A DNA stretch of 45,737 nt from Acidimicrobiaceae bacterium (GCA_003166025.1 PMWT01000147.1:362-46098), one strand, 5' to 3'. Numbered from the stretch's first letter, positions 37,281 to 45,737 are shown. Translations and numbers: made by a program. The notes: a model not told the origin generated them from the letters alone.

Positions 37281-39656
37281 ATGATCGCGGGCGCCAAGCT
37301 GCGGGCGCAGGCAAGCTCCAACCAGGAGCTGGAGCTACTCGAGAACATCCAGCGCCGCGTCCTGTGGTTGGCGGTCAGCATGGTCCACCATGCCAACCGG
37401 GCCGGCGGCACCCATGACGGCCTGAAGGTCGGCGGCCACCAGGCGTCTTCGGCCTCGATGGTGAGCATCATGACGGCTCTGTACCTACGCCACCTCGAGG
37501 CCGCCGACCGGGTATCGGTGAAGCCGCACGCCTCCCCCGTCCTGCACGCCATCAACTACCTATTGGGACGGCTCGACGAGCGCTACCTCACCGAGCTGCG
37601 GGCCTACGGCGGCGTCCAGAGCTACCCGAGCCGGACGAAGGACCACGACCCGGTCGATTTTTCCACCGGGTCGGTAGGGATCGGTGCCACGGCATCGATC
37701 TGGAGCGCCATAGCCCACCGCTATGTGTCGACGCACTTCGGGGGGGACGGGACCGGCGGCCAGATGGGCGGGCGGAGCATCGCCCTCGTCGGGGACGCCG
37801 AGCTCGACGAAGGTCCGGTGTGGGAGGCCCTCGTCGACCCCATGGTGCCGCGGCTCGGCGAGGTCCTGTGGATAGTCGACCTCAACCGCCAGTCACTCGA
37901 CCGGGTGGTCCCCGGCATGGCCGGCACCCGCATAAGGGACATGTTCGCCGCTGCGGGCTGGAACACGATCATGCTCAAGTACGGTGCCCACCTGCGGGAA
38001 CTGTTCGCACTGGAGCATGGTGAGCTGCTCGAGCGGCGTATCGACGCCATGAGCAACGAGGAGTACCAGTACGCGCTGCGCCTACCGCCGAGCGAGCTGC
38101 GCGCTGCGGTGGCCGGCTCGGGCCCGGACCGCGCCGGCCTCAGCCGGTTGCTCGGCGACCTCGACGATGCCACCATCGCCGCCAGCCTGCGCAACCTCGG
38201 TGGTCACGACCTCGGTGACCTGTTGGAAGCCTTCGCCGCCGCCGACCAGGTCACCGATCGGCCGTCGGTGGTCCTGGCCTACACGATCAAAGCCTGGCGC
38301 CTGCCCACGGAGGGCCACCCCGGTAACCACTCGGCGCTGCTGACCGACGAGCAGTGGCACCAGCTCGGCCTCGACCTGGGGGCCGACCCGGTGGCCCCGT
38401 GGGCCAACTTCGCGCCCGACAGCCCGGAGGGCTTGGCCTGCGCGGCCGCCGCCCGACGCCTGTCGCGTCCCGCGCCGCAGCCGAGGGCCCCGCTCCGGCC
38501 GCCGACCGAGTTCGACCGAGCCCACCAGGGCCGCGAGTCGACTCAACAAGCCCTCGGGCGGTTCCTGCTCGACCTCTCGCGGGCGGCACCGGAGATAGCC
38601 GCCCGGGTCGTGACCGTCAGCCCCGACGTCGCCTCCTCCACCAACCTCGGCAGCTGGCTGAACCATGTCGGCATGTGGCACATGGACGAGCACTCGGACT
38701 GGTTCGAAGCGGACCGGTCCACCCTCGTCCATTGGCGCCAGTCCCAAAAGGGCCAGCACATCGAGCTTGGGATCGCCGAGGTCAACCTGGTCGGGCTGCT
38801 CTCCGAGCTCGGCCTCACGTGGTCGCGTGACGCCGAGCCGCTGCTGCCGATCGGGACGTTGTACGACCCGTTCATAACCCGCGCCCTCGAGCCCTGGTCG
38901 TTCGGCATCTACGCCGGAGGCCAGTCCATACTCGTCGGCACACCGTCGGGCGTCACCCTGGCTCCCGAGGGCGGGGCCCACCAGTCGGTCATCACGCCTT
39001 CGGTTGGCCTCGAGCAACCCCGCTGCACGGCGTGGGAACCGGCCTTCGTCCAGGACCTGGAATGGGCCCTTCTGCACGCCCTGGGCCGCCTCGGTTTGGG
39101 GGACGGCGAGTCGGCCTACTTCCGGCTGAGCTCCCGGCCGGTCGACCAGGCCCTCGCCGCCCTGCCCGATGGCGCACAGGCCCGCGAACGCCGCCGCCAG
39201 GGCGTACTGGCTGGTGGCTACCGGCTCCGCCAGTGCGAGGGACGGCCGATGGTCAGCCTGGTGGGAATGGGCGCTATCATCCCCGAAATGCTGGCTGCCG
39301 CCGACGCCCTAGAGAACGATGGTGTGACCAGCGACGTGACCTGCCTGACTTCTGCCGACCTGGTCTTCCGTGCCGTCCAAGCTCGGCGGGGATTGGACAG
39401 TGCGCCAATAGGAATACTGGAGGAACTTTTCCCGCTCGAACGGGCCGCGCCGCTGGTAGCCGTGCTCGACGGGCACCCGCACACGTTGTCGTTCCTAGGG
39501 GCCATCAACCAATCTCCGGTCACCTGCCTCGGCGTAAGTGACTTTGGCCAGTCGGGCGAGATCGACGACCTGTACAGACATTTCGGCATCGATACGTCCA
39601 CCATCATCGGGGCCGCATGGGACCTGCTTGATGAAATCAGCCAGAAGACGGGCTGA
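37281..39656 (+). CDS. AceE-like thiamine-diphosphate 2-oxoacid dehydrogenase E1 component
   Basis: This 791-residue protein is of the homodimeric pyruvate dehydrogenase E1/transketolase type and decarboxylates a 2-oxo acid with ThDP. The cofactor motif is GDAELDEG (D172) with Mg-binding N202 in LNRQSLD. VKPHASPVLHAINYLLGRL, FSTGSVGIG and AAGWN match AceE landmarks. ELGIAEVN contains the catalytic Glu E500 that activates ThDP. It is shorter than AceE (about 890). No E2 or E3 gene is in the window, so acyl transfer must use components encoded elsewhere, or the enzyme works alone. Together with the divergent Lrp regulator it resembles mdeB, described as a 2-oxobutyrate dehydrogenase E1 in methionine breakdown. 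The next gene starts 62 bases on. No ribosome site is seen near the ATG. Confidence 0.85.
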   Translation: MIAGAKLRAQASSNQELELLENIQRRVLWLAVSMVHHANRAGGTHDGLKVGGHQASSASMVSIMTALYLRHLEAADRVSVKPHASPVLHAINYLLGRLDERYLTELRAYGGVQSYPSRTKDHDPVDFSTGSVGIGATASIWSAIAHRYVSTHFGGDGTGGQMGGRSIALVGDAELDEGPVWEALVDPMVPRLGEVLWIVDLNRQSLDRVVPGMAGTRIRDMFAAAGWNTIMLKYGAHLRELFALEHGELLERRIDAMSNEEYQYALRLPPSELRAAVAGSGPDRAGLSRLLGDLDDATIAASLRNLGGHDLGDLLEAFAAADQVTDRPSVVLAYTIKAWRLPTEGHPGNHSALLTDEQWHQLGLDLGADPVAPWANFAPDSPEGLACAAAARRLSRPAPQPRAPLRPPTEFDRAHQGRESTQQALGRFLLDLSRAAPEIAARVVTVSPDVASSTNLGSWLNHVGMWHMDEHSDWFEADRSTLVHWRQSQKGQHIELGIAEVNLVGLLSELGLTWSRDAEPLLPIGTLYDPFITRALEPWSFGIYAGGQSILVGTPSGVTLAPEGGAHQSVITPSVGLEQPRCTAWEPAFVQDLEWALLHALGRLGLGDGESAYFRLSSRPVDQALAALPDGAQARERRRQGVLAGGYRLRQCEGRPMVSLVGMGAIIPEMLAAADALENDGVTSDVTCLTSADLVFRAVQARRGLDSAPIGILEELFPLERAAPLVAVLDGHPHTLSFLGAINQSPVTCLGVSDFGQSGEIDDLYRHFGIDTSTIIGAAWDLLDEISQKTG

Positions 39657-39687
39657 TTGTTATCTGAAGCCGAAAGTGCAACAATCA
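39654..39687 (+). promoter_or_regulatory. Inverted repeat between the E1 gene and the ABC importer
   Basis: TGATTGTT (39654-39661, beginning with the E1 stop codon) and AACAATCA (39680-39687) are a perfect 8-base inverted repeat with an 18-base spacer, AT-rich in GC-rich surroundings. It could be a regulator site or RNA hairpin controlling the transporter genes. A seven-codon frame (39696-39719, MNKKGGQ) follows and overlaps the next start as TAATG. Confidence 0.4.
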
Positions 39688-39718
39688 ACTAACCAATGAA
39701 CAAAAAGGGGGGCCAATA

Positions 39719-41578
39719 ATGGCTGAATTGGGACCATCGGACCGCGGGGCCAAGGAGACGGCGCGTACCGGGATGTTGCCGGACATGAGCCGCCGGCAGT
39801 TCATGGTGGCCGGCGGGGCAACTGCGCTCGCGGCGGCCTTGGCGAGGCGCGCCGAAATCGGCCGGGAGTTGCTGGGACCGGCTTCGCTTCGCAGGACACT
39901 GACCGCGGCCGGTGCGCCGAGCTTCCCCAACATGGCCCCGGCGGCCGACCAGTTCTTCGTGGACTACCGGAACCCGGTCGGGGCCGTCTACAGGGCTTTC
40001 GACTTCTATGAGACCGTCTACTCCCGGGCCCCTCTGGCCGACAACTTCTCCACGCCACTGGTGCGCATCAACAACGCCTACCAGATCGTGCCGGGTGTCG
40101 CTCACAGCTGGAAGCAGACCTCGACCACGACGTGGGAGTTCTACATCACGCCGGGGATCATGTGGAGCGACGGCAACGAGCTGACCGCCAACGACTTCGT
40201 AGAGACGTTCCGCTACTCGGCCGACCCCAAGCACGCCTGGGACTTTGTCTGGTACTGGTCGGGCGTCATCAAGAACTACACCGAGGCGGTGGCGGGCAAG
40301 GCACCCGTCAACTCCATCGGCGTGGGCGTGGGCGCCAACAAGTACACCTTCGTTGTCACTACCGAAGGGCCGGTGGCCTTCATGGCCTACGCCATGCTCT
40401 ACTCGATGCCGCTGTCGGCGGCGGGCCTGGCCAAGTACGGCAATGGCATGTACAACACCAACCCGGCCACTGTCATCTCCATGGGCCCCTACCTCCTCAA
40501 GTCGTTCAACCCGACGACCGACGTGGTGCTCGAGCCCAACCCGAAGTACAACGCCGGGTTCGGCTCGCCCATCCAGTACCAGGTCGCCAAGATCAGCAGC
40601 GCCGACTACCTGCCGTTCCTGGAGACCGGCGCCGTCGACTACAACTCTGACATCTCCCTGTCTAAGACCGACCTGGCCATCGCCAAGGCGACCCCGAGGA
40701 TCAACAAGCTGACGCCGTACCTCAACCCGGTCGACTTCCGCATCTACTACGTCTTCTTCAAGACCAAGGCGAAGCCCTTCAACAACCTGAAGGTGCGCCA
40801 GGCCTTCGCCCACGCCTGCGACCGCGACTCCCTTATCAGCGCCCTGCTGGCGCCGCTGGCCACCCCCGCCTATGGGTACCTGATGGACGGCTACCCCTTC
40901 GCCATCGACGAGCCGTTGAAGAAGTACACCAACTACAACCCCAGCCAGGCCCAGAAGCTCCTGGCCGAGGCCGGGTACCCGGGCGGCAAGAACTTCCCCG
41001 AGGTGACCTTCAGCTACCCGGCGGCCGTGGGCGCCATCGGCCCCGTCACCACCGGGTCGGTCGTCCAGGCCCTGGCCCAAAACTGGAACCAGGTCCTCTT
41101 CAACGGCAACGCCACGCTGCTGCTGCAGGAACTGGACAACGCCACGTTCTACAAGAAGATGGAAGCCCTGCCCGAAACCGAGATCGAGATGGGCTTCATC
41201 TCCTACGGCATGGACTACTTCGACGCCTCCAACATGCTGGGCGTGTACAAGGGTGGCGGCCGTCACGACTGGGACAACGCCCAGTACGACAACCTACTGG
41301 CCGAGGGCATGGCCGCCTTCCAGACCAGTAAGCGGGCCGAGATCTACTCCGAGGCCCAGATCCTGATGACCTCGCAGGCACCGGCCGTGTTCGTCTTCCA
41401 CGGCCTGGGCGGCTACCTGATGTGGCCTTACGTCGAGGGCCCGACCCTGGCCAAGAACTACCTCGGCTACGACGGCATCCAGTGGCCCGGCTTCTACCCC
41501 CACTCCACCAACCAGCAAGGGCTGTACATCGCCAACAACGTCGGCCAGTACCCGCGCCAGAGCGAGGGCGGGCTCTGA
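39719..41578 (+). CDS. Peptide/nickel-type ABC transporter substrate-binding protein (SBP_bac_5), Tat-exported
   Basis: This 619-residue binding protein of family 5 (OppA/DppA type) captures peptides or other bulky solutes outside the membrane. A twin-arginine signal (DMSRRQFMVAGGATALAAALA) begins after about 22 extra residues; an internal ATG at 39785 would start directly at the signal. The mature protein has WKQTSTTTWEFYITPGIMWSDGNELTANDFVETF, the classic SBP_bac_5 segment. Later it shows PYLLKSF, YYVFFKTKAKPFNNLKVRQAFAHACDRDSLI, YNPSQAQKLLAEAGYPGG and a C-terminal DYFDASNMLGVY. AAAAAGGGGGG precedes the ATG. It heads a complete five-gene importer and follows the E1 gene, so the two may be coregulated and the ligand may feed the 2-oxoacid enzyme. 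Confidence 0.92.
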   Translation: MAELGPSDRGAKETARTGMLPDMSRRQFMVAGGATALAAALARRAEIGRELLGPASLRRTLTAAGAPSFPNMAPAADQFFVDYRNPVGAVYRAFDFYETVYSRAPLADNFSTPLVRINNAYQIVPGVAHSWKQTSTTTWEFYITPGIMWSDGNELTANDFVETFRYSADPKHAWDFVWYWSGVIKNYTEAVAGKAPVNSIGVGVGANKYTFVVTTEGPVAFMAYAMLYSMPLSAAGLAKYGNGMYNTNPATVISMGPYLLKSFNPTTDVVLEPNPKYNAGFGSPIQYQVAKISSADYLPFLETGAVDYNSDISLSKTDLAIAKATPRINKLTPYLNPVDFRIYYVFFKTKAKPFNNLKVRQAFAHACDRDSLISALLAPLATPAYGYLMDGYPFAIDEPLKKYTNYNPSQAQKLLAEAGYPGGKNFPEVTFSYPAAVGAIGPVTTGSVVQALAQNWNQVLFNGNATLLLQELDNATFYKKMEALPETEIEMGFISYGMDYFDASNMLGVYKGGGRHDWDNAQYDNLLAEGMAAFQTSKRAEIYSEAQILMTSQAPAVFVFHGLGGYLMWPYVEGPTLAKNYLGYDGIQWPGFYPHSTNQQGLYIANNVGQYPRQSEGGL

Positions 41579-41597
41579 GCTAAACCGGCCTCCGTTC

Positions 41598-41636
41598 AAC
41601 GGGCGCTGCCGGGGGTGTTCCCCGACAGCGCCCGTT
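41598..41636 (+). terminator. Strong intercistronic stem-loop after the binding-protein gene
   Basis: AACGGGCGCTG (41598-41608) pairs with CAGCGCCCGTT (41626-41636), and CGGGG with CCCCG inside after one C-A mismatch, giving about 16 pairs around a short GTGTT loop. No U-run follows. Such hairpins after binding-protein genes reduce readthrough or protect the upstream mRNA, so binding protein is made in excess of permease. Confidence 0.75.
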
Positions 41637-41743
41637 GGCGCTAGAGGGCCTCCGCCCCGCCAACCGGCCCGTCCCGGGGCCAGGCCGGAGGCGGCAAAAC
41701 CGACCACCCGCAATCTGGGCCCAGACCCGAAAGGAGCAGCCCA

Positions 41744-42679
41744 GTGGTCTCCTACCTCGCCCAGCGGTTCCTATCGCTGCTCTTTACCCTGCTCCTGGCG
41801 ACGATCGCCATCTTCGGCATGATGCACGCCGTCCCCGGCGGCCCGTTCACCTTCACCCAGGGGGTCCTGAGCCCCGCTGCCATGCACAACATCATGGTGC
41901 GCTACGGCTTGGCCGAGCCCATCTGGAGGCAGTACCTTAACTGGCTCTGGCAGCTGCTGCACGGGTACCTGGGCATCCCCTTCGAGGAGCCGACGATGAC
42001 GGTCAACCAGCTCATCGCTTCGGCCTGGCCCATCACCCTGATCGTGGGCGGCCTGACCATCGTCCTGTCCTACACGCTGGGCCTCTTCTTCGGTTGCATC
42101 GCCGCCATCAAGCACAACACCTGGATCGACTCCGTGATCACCGCCGTTGTCTCGACCATCGGCGTGGCATTGCCCAACTACGTGATCGGTTTCTTGATGA
42201 TCGAGGTCTTCGCCGTGCGCCTCGGCTGGCTGCCGGTGGGGGGCTGGGGCACGGTGGAGGACGTCATCATGCCCGTCATCGCCTTCTCCCTCTACCCCAT
42301 GGCCCTGATGGAGCGCTACACCCGGGCCAGCACGCTCGAGGTCACCTACGCCGACTACGTGCGCATGGGCCGCGCCCGGGGCCTGTCGGAACGGCACCTG
42401 CTGTGGAAGTACATCCTGCGCACCTCGCTCATCCCGCTGATCACGATCATGGGGCCGTGGATCCCCAACATCCTGACCGGCTCCATTTTCATCGAGGCCA
42501 CCTTCTCCCTGCCCGGCCTCGGCGCCTACTTCACCACCGCCAGCCTGCGCCGTGACTACCCCCTGATCATGGCCCTGGTCCTGATCGTCGCCGCGCTATG
42601 GGGTCTGTGCTTCATATTGTCCGATATCGCTTACGTCCTGGTCGACCCGCGGGTCCGGCTCCAAGGAGTGTCACGGTGA
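41744..42679 (+). CDS. ABC transporter permease, DppB/OppB type
   Basis: This 311-residue inner-membrane permease is the first of the pair for the peptide-type importer. About six membrane helices begin at YLAQRFLSLLFTLLLATIAIFGMM. The N-terminal LAEPIWRQYLNWLWQLLHGYLG is the DppB signature. The coupling loop RASTLEVTYADYVRMGRARGLSERHLLWKYILR contains the EAA-like YVRMGRARGL motif. The GTG at 41744 follows AAAGGAG by 7 bases. Its stop overlaps the GTG of the next permease (GTGA), showing translational coupling. The 165-base gap from the binding protein contains a strong hairpin. Confidence 0.95.
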   Translation: MVSYLAQRFLSLLFTLLLATIAIFGMMHAVPGGPFTFTQGVLSPAAMHNIMVRYGLAEPIWRQYLNWLWQLLHGYLGIPFEEPTMTVNQLIASAWPITLIVGGLTIVLSYTLGLFFGCIAAIKHNTWIDSVITAVVSTIGVALPNYVIGFLMIEVFAVRLGWLPVGGWGTVEDVIMPVIAFSLYPMALMERYTRASTLEVTYADYVRMGRARGLSERHLLWKYILRTSLIPLITIMGPWIPNILTGSIFIEATFSLPGLGAYFTTASLRRDYPLIMALVLIVAALWGLCFILSDIAYVLVDPRVRLQGVSR

Positions 42680-43572
42680 CGGCCGTGCCGGTGGCAGCCG
42701 GGCCGCCGGTGCCGACCGCCGCCCGCAGGAGCAGCGACAGCTTCTGGCACGCTGCCTGGTACCGCTACCGCCAAAACCGCCTGGCCCTGGTGGCCGGCGT
42801 CGTTGCCGTGTTCATACTGCTGGTAGGGATCCTGGCCCCCTGGATCGCCCCCCACAGCGACACGGCAACCGACTTGAGCTCGGTCCTGGCCGGTGCCAGC
42901 TGGCACCACTGGCTCGGCACGGACCAGATCGGCCGGGACACGCTGACCAGGGCCATCTGGGGTGACCGCACTTCGATGACGGTGGCCATCGGGGCGCCGG
43001 TGGTCGGCCTGGTCATCGGCCTGCCCCTAGGTATCCTGGCCGGCTGGTGGGGCGGCGTGTTCGACTGGGTCACCCTCAGGCTGTACGAGCTGTTCCAGAT
43101 GGTCCCCACCATCCTGGCCGCCCTGCTTTTCATCATCGTGTTCGGCGTCAACGTGTGGAAGTTGGCGCTGTTCATCGGCATCACGCTTTGGGTCGGTTTC
43201 AGCCGTTTGGCCCGGGCCCAGTACCTGGCCCTGCGGGAGCGCGATTTCGTGCACGCGGCCCGGGCCCTGGGGGCGCCGTCGTGGCGTATCACCCTGGTCC
43301 ACATCCTCCCCAACGCCGTCGGCCCCATCATCGTTTTCTTCGTCCAGCAGATCCCCTACGTGATCTTCACCGCCGCCGGCTTCAGCTTCCTCGGGTTGGG
43401 CATCCAGGACCCGCTGGCCGACTGGGGCAAGATGATCAACGACTCGGTGACTTACCTCCCCATCGACGCGCTATTGGTGCTGGTGCCGATCGGCTGCATC
43501 GGGCTGGCCTGCCTGTCCTTCAGCTTCCTGGGCGACGGGTTGCGCGACGCCCTCGACCCGACCTCGAGGTAG
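42676..43572 (+). CDS. ABC transporter permease, DppC/OppC type
   Basis: This 298-residue second permease of the importer opens with a short cytoplasmic segment, then WYRYRQNRLALVAGVVAVFILLVGILAPWIAPHSD. That is the DppC N-terminal signature, followed by HHWLGTDQIGRDTLTRAIWGDRTSM. The coupling loop is YLALRERDFVHAARALGAPSWRITLVHILPN. LGDGLRDALDPTSR at the end is the usual DppC tail. The GTG 42676 overlaps the preceding stop (GTGA), with AAGGAG about 8 bases before, which fixes the start. It ends 4 bases before the GTG of the first ATPase, so the genes are clearly one operon. Confidence 0.95.
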   Translation: MTAVPVAAGPPVPTAARRSSDSFWHAAWYRYRQNRLALVAGVVAVFILLVGILAPWIAPHSDTATDLSSVLAGASWHHWLGTDQIGRDTLTRAIWGDRTSMTVAIGAPVVGLVIGLPLGILAGWWGGVFDWVTLRLYELFQMVPTILAALLFIIVFGVNVWKLALFIGITLWVGFSRLARAQYLALRERDFVHAARALGAPSWRITLVHILPNAVGPIIVFFVQQIPYVIFTAAGFSFLGLGIQDPLADWGKMINDSVTYLPIDALLVLVPIGCIGLACLSFSFLGDGLRDALDPTSR

Positions 43573-43576
43573 GGAC

Positions 43577-44626
43577 GTGAGCGACCAGGGCCAGGGCCCG
43601 GCCGTCGGGGTGGCGACAAAGGGGCCGGGGGGCTCCGGGACGCCCCTGCTCGAGATCCGGGACCTGAGCGTGTCGTTCCCGCTGGAGCGGAGCACGATCC
43701 ATGCCCTGCAGGGCTTGAGCCTTCACGTCCGGGCCGGTGAGCGCCTGGGCGTGGTGGGCGAGAGCGGCTCGGGCAAGAGCGTTACCGCCCAGTCGGTGAT
43801 GCGGATGGTCCCTTCCCCGGGCCGGGTCACGTCCGGCCAGATCCTTTTCGAGGGCCACGACATCCTCGGGTTGTCATCGGCGGCCATGCACGACGTGCGG
43901 GGCGGCCAGATAGGCATGATCCCCCAAAACCCGCTCAGCTCGCTGAACCCGGTCATCACGATCGAGTCGCATTTCCTGGAGGTCCTGTCCCTCCATCTGG
44001 GGCTCAGCAAGGCCCAGGGGCGGCAGCGGGCCGTCGAAGCCCTCCGGTCGGTCGGCATACCGGACCCCCTGACCCGCATCCACGAGTACCCGCACCGCCT
44101 GAGCGGTGGCCAGCGCCAGCGGGTCATCATCGCCCTGGCCATGGCCTGCCAGCCCCGGCTGCTCATCGCCGACGAACCGACCACGGCCCTGGACGTGACC
44201 ATCCAGGCCCAGATCCTCGAGCTCATGGACGACCTGGTGGCCAGCTCCAACCTGGGCGCGGTCCTCATCACCCACAACCTCGGCATAGTGGCCGGCCACT
44301 GCGACCGCGTGGTGGTCATGTACGCCGGCCGGGTGATGGAGACCGCCACCGTCTTCGACCTTTTCGACCGCCCGTCCCATCCCTACACGGTGGGCCTGCT
44401 GCGCTGCGTGCCCCGGCTCACCAGGACCCGTTCACGGGTGTTCGAAACCATCCCCGGGCTCCCGCCCCAGGTCACCACGATCAGCACCGGGTGCCCCTTC
44501 GCCCCCCGCTGCCCGCGAGCCGCCGACCGCTGCCGCACGGAGACACCCCCGCTCGAGCCCCTGGCGCCGGCCCACCTGGTGGCCTGCTGGGACCCGGTCG
44601 ACCAAGGTGCGGCGGTGGCAAAATGA
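43577..44626 (+). CDS. ABC transporter ATP-binding protein, DppD/OppD type
   Basis: This 349-residue cytosolic ATPase powers the importer. Walker A is GESGSGKS with K67, the signature is RLSGGQRQR, and Walker B is LLIADEPTTALD, followed by ITHNLGIVAGHCDRV with the switch His. The C-terminal oligopeptide domain contains TGCPFAPRCPRAADRC, the cysteine-bearing motif typical of this subfamily. The start is GTG 43577, 4 bases after the permease stop. Its own TGA overlaps the ATG of the partner ATPase (ATGA). All functional motifs are intact. It makes a heterodimer with the next gene's product. Confidence 0.95.
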   Translation: MSDQGQGPAVGVATKGPGGSGTPLLEIRDLSVSFPLERSTIHALQGLSLHVRAGERLGVVGESGSGKSVTAQSVMRMVPSPGRVTSGQILFEGHDILGLSSAAMHDVRGGQIGMIPQNPLSSLNPVITIESHFLEVLSLHLGLSKAQGRQRAVEALRSVGIPDPLTRIHEYPHRLSGGQRQRVIIALAMACQPRLLIADEPTTALDVTIQAQILELMDDLVASSNLGAVLITHNLGIVAGHCDRVVVMYAGRVMETATVFDLFDRPSHPYTVGLLRCVPRLTRTRSRVFETIPGLPPQVTTISTGCPFAPRCPRAADRCRTETPPLEPLAPAHLVACWDPVDQGAAVAK

Positions 44627-45696
44627 CCGGCCCCGTCGCCCAAAGCACAAACGGGCCCCAAGCCGGCGGGGACCGAGGCCCGCTCCTCGAAGTCCACGAC
44701 CTGGTGGTGCACTACCACATCCGGGGGCCGGGCAAGGTCGTCCGCTCCCACGAGACTGTCCACGCCGTCGACGGGGTCAGCTTTTCGCTCGGCAGCCACC
44801 AAACCCTGGGCCTGGTGGGCGAGAGCGGCTGCGGCAAGTCGACCACGGGCCGCACCGTGCTTTACCTGGAACGCCCGACGTCGGGGACCGTGCGCTTCGA
44901 GGGCCGGGACATGTCGTCACTCAGGGCGGGCGCGCTCAAGGACCTGCGCCGGCATATGCAGATAGTGTTCCAGGACCCGGTCGGTGCGCTCAATCCCCGG
45001 CACACCGTGGGCCAGCTCATCGCTGAGCCGCTCGTGCTCCACAACCTGGTGCCGCGACGCCAGCGGCGCCGGCGCGTAGAGGAGTTGCTCGAACTGGTCG
45101 GGCTCCCGGCCGACGCCGTCTACCGGTTCCCCCACGAGTTCTCGGGCGGCCAGTGCCAGCGCATCGGGATCGCCCGGTCACTGGCCGTCGAGCCCGCCCT
45201 CGTCGTGCTCGACGAGCCTGTGTCCGCCCTGGACGTGTCGGTCCAGGCCCAGATCCTGGCGCTGCTGACCGACTTGCAGACCCGCCTCGGCCTGTCCTAC
45301 CTGTTCATTGCCCACGACCTCGCCGTCGTCGGCCAGATGAGCGACCGCGTAGCTGTCATGTACCTGGGCAAGATCGTCGAGCTGGCTGACCGGGACCCCC
45401 TCTACGCCCGCCCTCACCACCCCTACACACAAGCCCTGTTCGCGGCCATACCGGTCCCTGACCCAGTGGCCAGCCGGGAGAAGGCACGTGTCGTGGTCGC
45501 CGGCGAGGTGCCGAGCTCGCTGGCGCCGCCACCGGGGTGCAGGTTCCACACCCGCTGCCCGCTGGCGCAGGAGCGTTGCCGGAGCGAAGAACCGCTGTTG
45601 CGGACAGTCGGTGACGGGCACGACGTGGCCTGCCACTTTGCCGAAGAAGCGGTGCGGGCCGACCCGTTCGGCACCCTGGTCGAGCTGCGGGCCTGA
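44623..45696 (+). CDS. ABC transporter ATP-binding protein, DppF/OppF type
   Basis: This 357-residue second ATPase of the importer has Walker A GESGCGKS with K72, the signature FSGGQCQRIGIARSL (with an unusual Cys between the Gln and the second Gln-Arg), Walker B LVVLDEPVSALD, and IAHDLAVVGQMSDRV with the switch His. HHPYTQALFAAIPVPDP and GCRFHTRCPLAQERC are DppF-tail features. The ATG at 44623 overlaps the partner stop as ATGA; the in-frame open stretch upstream is not part of the family. The gene completes a five-gene importer (39719-45696). Just after it, GCGGGCCCGC (45696-45705) is a short palindrome, and the window ends 41 bases past the stop codon. Confidence 0.95.
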   Translation: MTGPVAQSTNGPQAGGDRGPLLEVHDLVVHYHIRGPGKVVRSHETVHAVDGVSFSLGSHQTLGLVGESGCGKSTTGRTVLYLERPTSGTVRFEGRDMSSLRAGALKDLRRHMQIVFQDPVGALNPRHTVGQLIAEPLVLHNLVPRRQRRRRVEELLELVGLPADAVYRFPHEFSGGQCQRIGIARSLAVEPALVVLDEPVSALDVSVQAQILALLTDLQTRLGLSYLFIAHDLAVVGQMSDRVAVMYLGKIVELADRDPLYARPHHPYTQALFAAIPVPDPVASREKARVVVAGEVPSSLAPPPGCRFHTRCPLAQERCRSEEPLLRTVGDGHDVACHFAEEAVRADPFGTLVELRA

Positions 45697-45737
45697 GCGG
45701 GCCCGCCATGATCAAATCGGCATGAGCAATCGGCATG

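Noticed and set aside
1-45737. tRNA, rRNA, CRISPR, prophage or insertion-sequence content
   Set aside because: No T-loop-like tRNA ends, rRNA segments, spaced palindromic repeats, integrase or transposase motifs were noticed on either strand by eye; a tRNAscan or Infernal run would be decisive.
45714-45737. Repeated AATCGGCATG at the right edge
   Set aside because: Two short copies at the window boundary could begin a repeat array, but too little sequence is available to claim one.

Overview
The window is high-G+C DNA with dense coding, many GTG starts, short intergenic gaps and translational overlaps of the ATGA/GTGA type. This suits a free-living actinomycete. A UvrD2-type helicase ending in an HRDC domain, a 37-residue lysine-rich protein of the MADKSPRK type, a CsoR copper regulator and a secreted propeller with paired cysteines all point to Actinomycetota. 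Acidimicrobiia is my best guess, by inference only. I saw no rRNA, tRNA, CRISPR array, transposase or phage gene.

Region 1 (1-6.6 kb): the tail of a malic enzyme, a membrane GT2 glycosyltransferase with a C-terminal PilZ domain, a complete copper operon (chaperone, P1B-ATPase, CsoR) behind a palindromic CsoR-like operator, and a reverse-strand degenerate EAL-HDOD protein. Region 2 (6.9-19 kb): a UvrD2-like helicase, the small lysine-rich protein, a secreted phosphoesterase, a large secreted subtilase/sedolisin-like protease with unusual catalytic motifs, a reverse-strand diguanylate cyclase built on a LacI-type binding domain, and a reverse-strand secreted beta-propeller. Region 3 (19-22 kb): a phosphoheptose isomerase and a membrane GGDEF-EAL protein. 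With the PilZ and EAL-HDOD proteins, this makes four cyclic-di-GMP-related proteins in 22 kb.

Region 4 (22-32.2 kb) is the most intriguing. It has a D-aminoacylase-like amidohydrolase, then a 92-base structured element resembling a diverged TPP riboswitch. Next come a Tat-exported NMT1/THI5-like binding protein, an adenosine/adenine deaminase-family enzyme and a tandem-fused ABC permease with no ATPase. They are followed by adenine deaminase (reverse), a creatininase-family hydrolase (reverse), another amidohydrolase and a GNAT acetyltransferase. The last two genes have no conventional start codon in the expected place. The region looks like uptake and hydrolytic processing of an N-heterocycle: purine, or thiamine-type pyrimidine.

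Region 5 (32.3-45.7 kb): a fatty-acid desaturase, an AGE-family sugar isomerase, a CefD-like PLP enzyme, and a reverse AsnC-phytanoyl dioxygenase pair. Divergent from that pair is an AceE-like 2-oxoacid dehydrogenase E1 followed by a complete peptide/nickel-type ABC importer (binding protein, two permeases, two ATPases). The Lrp regulator facing an orphan AceE-like E1 resembles the Pseudomonas mdeR/mdeB arrangement and suggests amino-acid or 2-oxoacid catabolism coupled to solute import.
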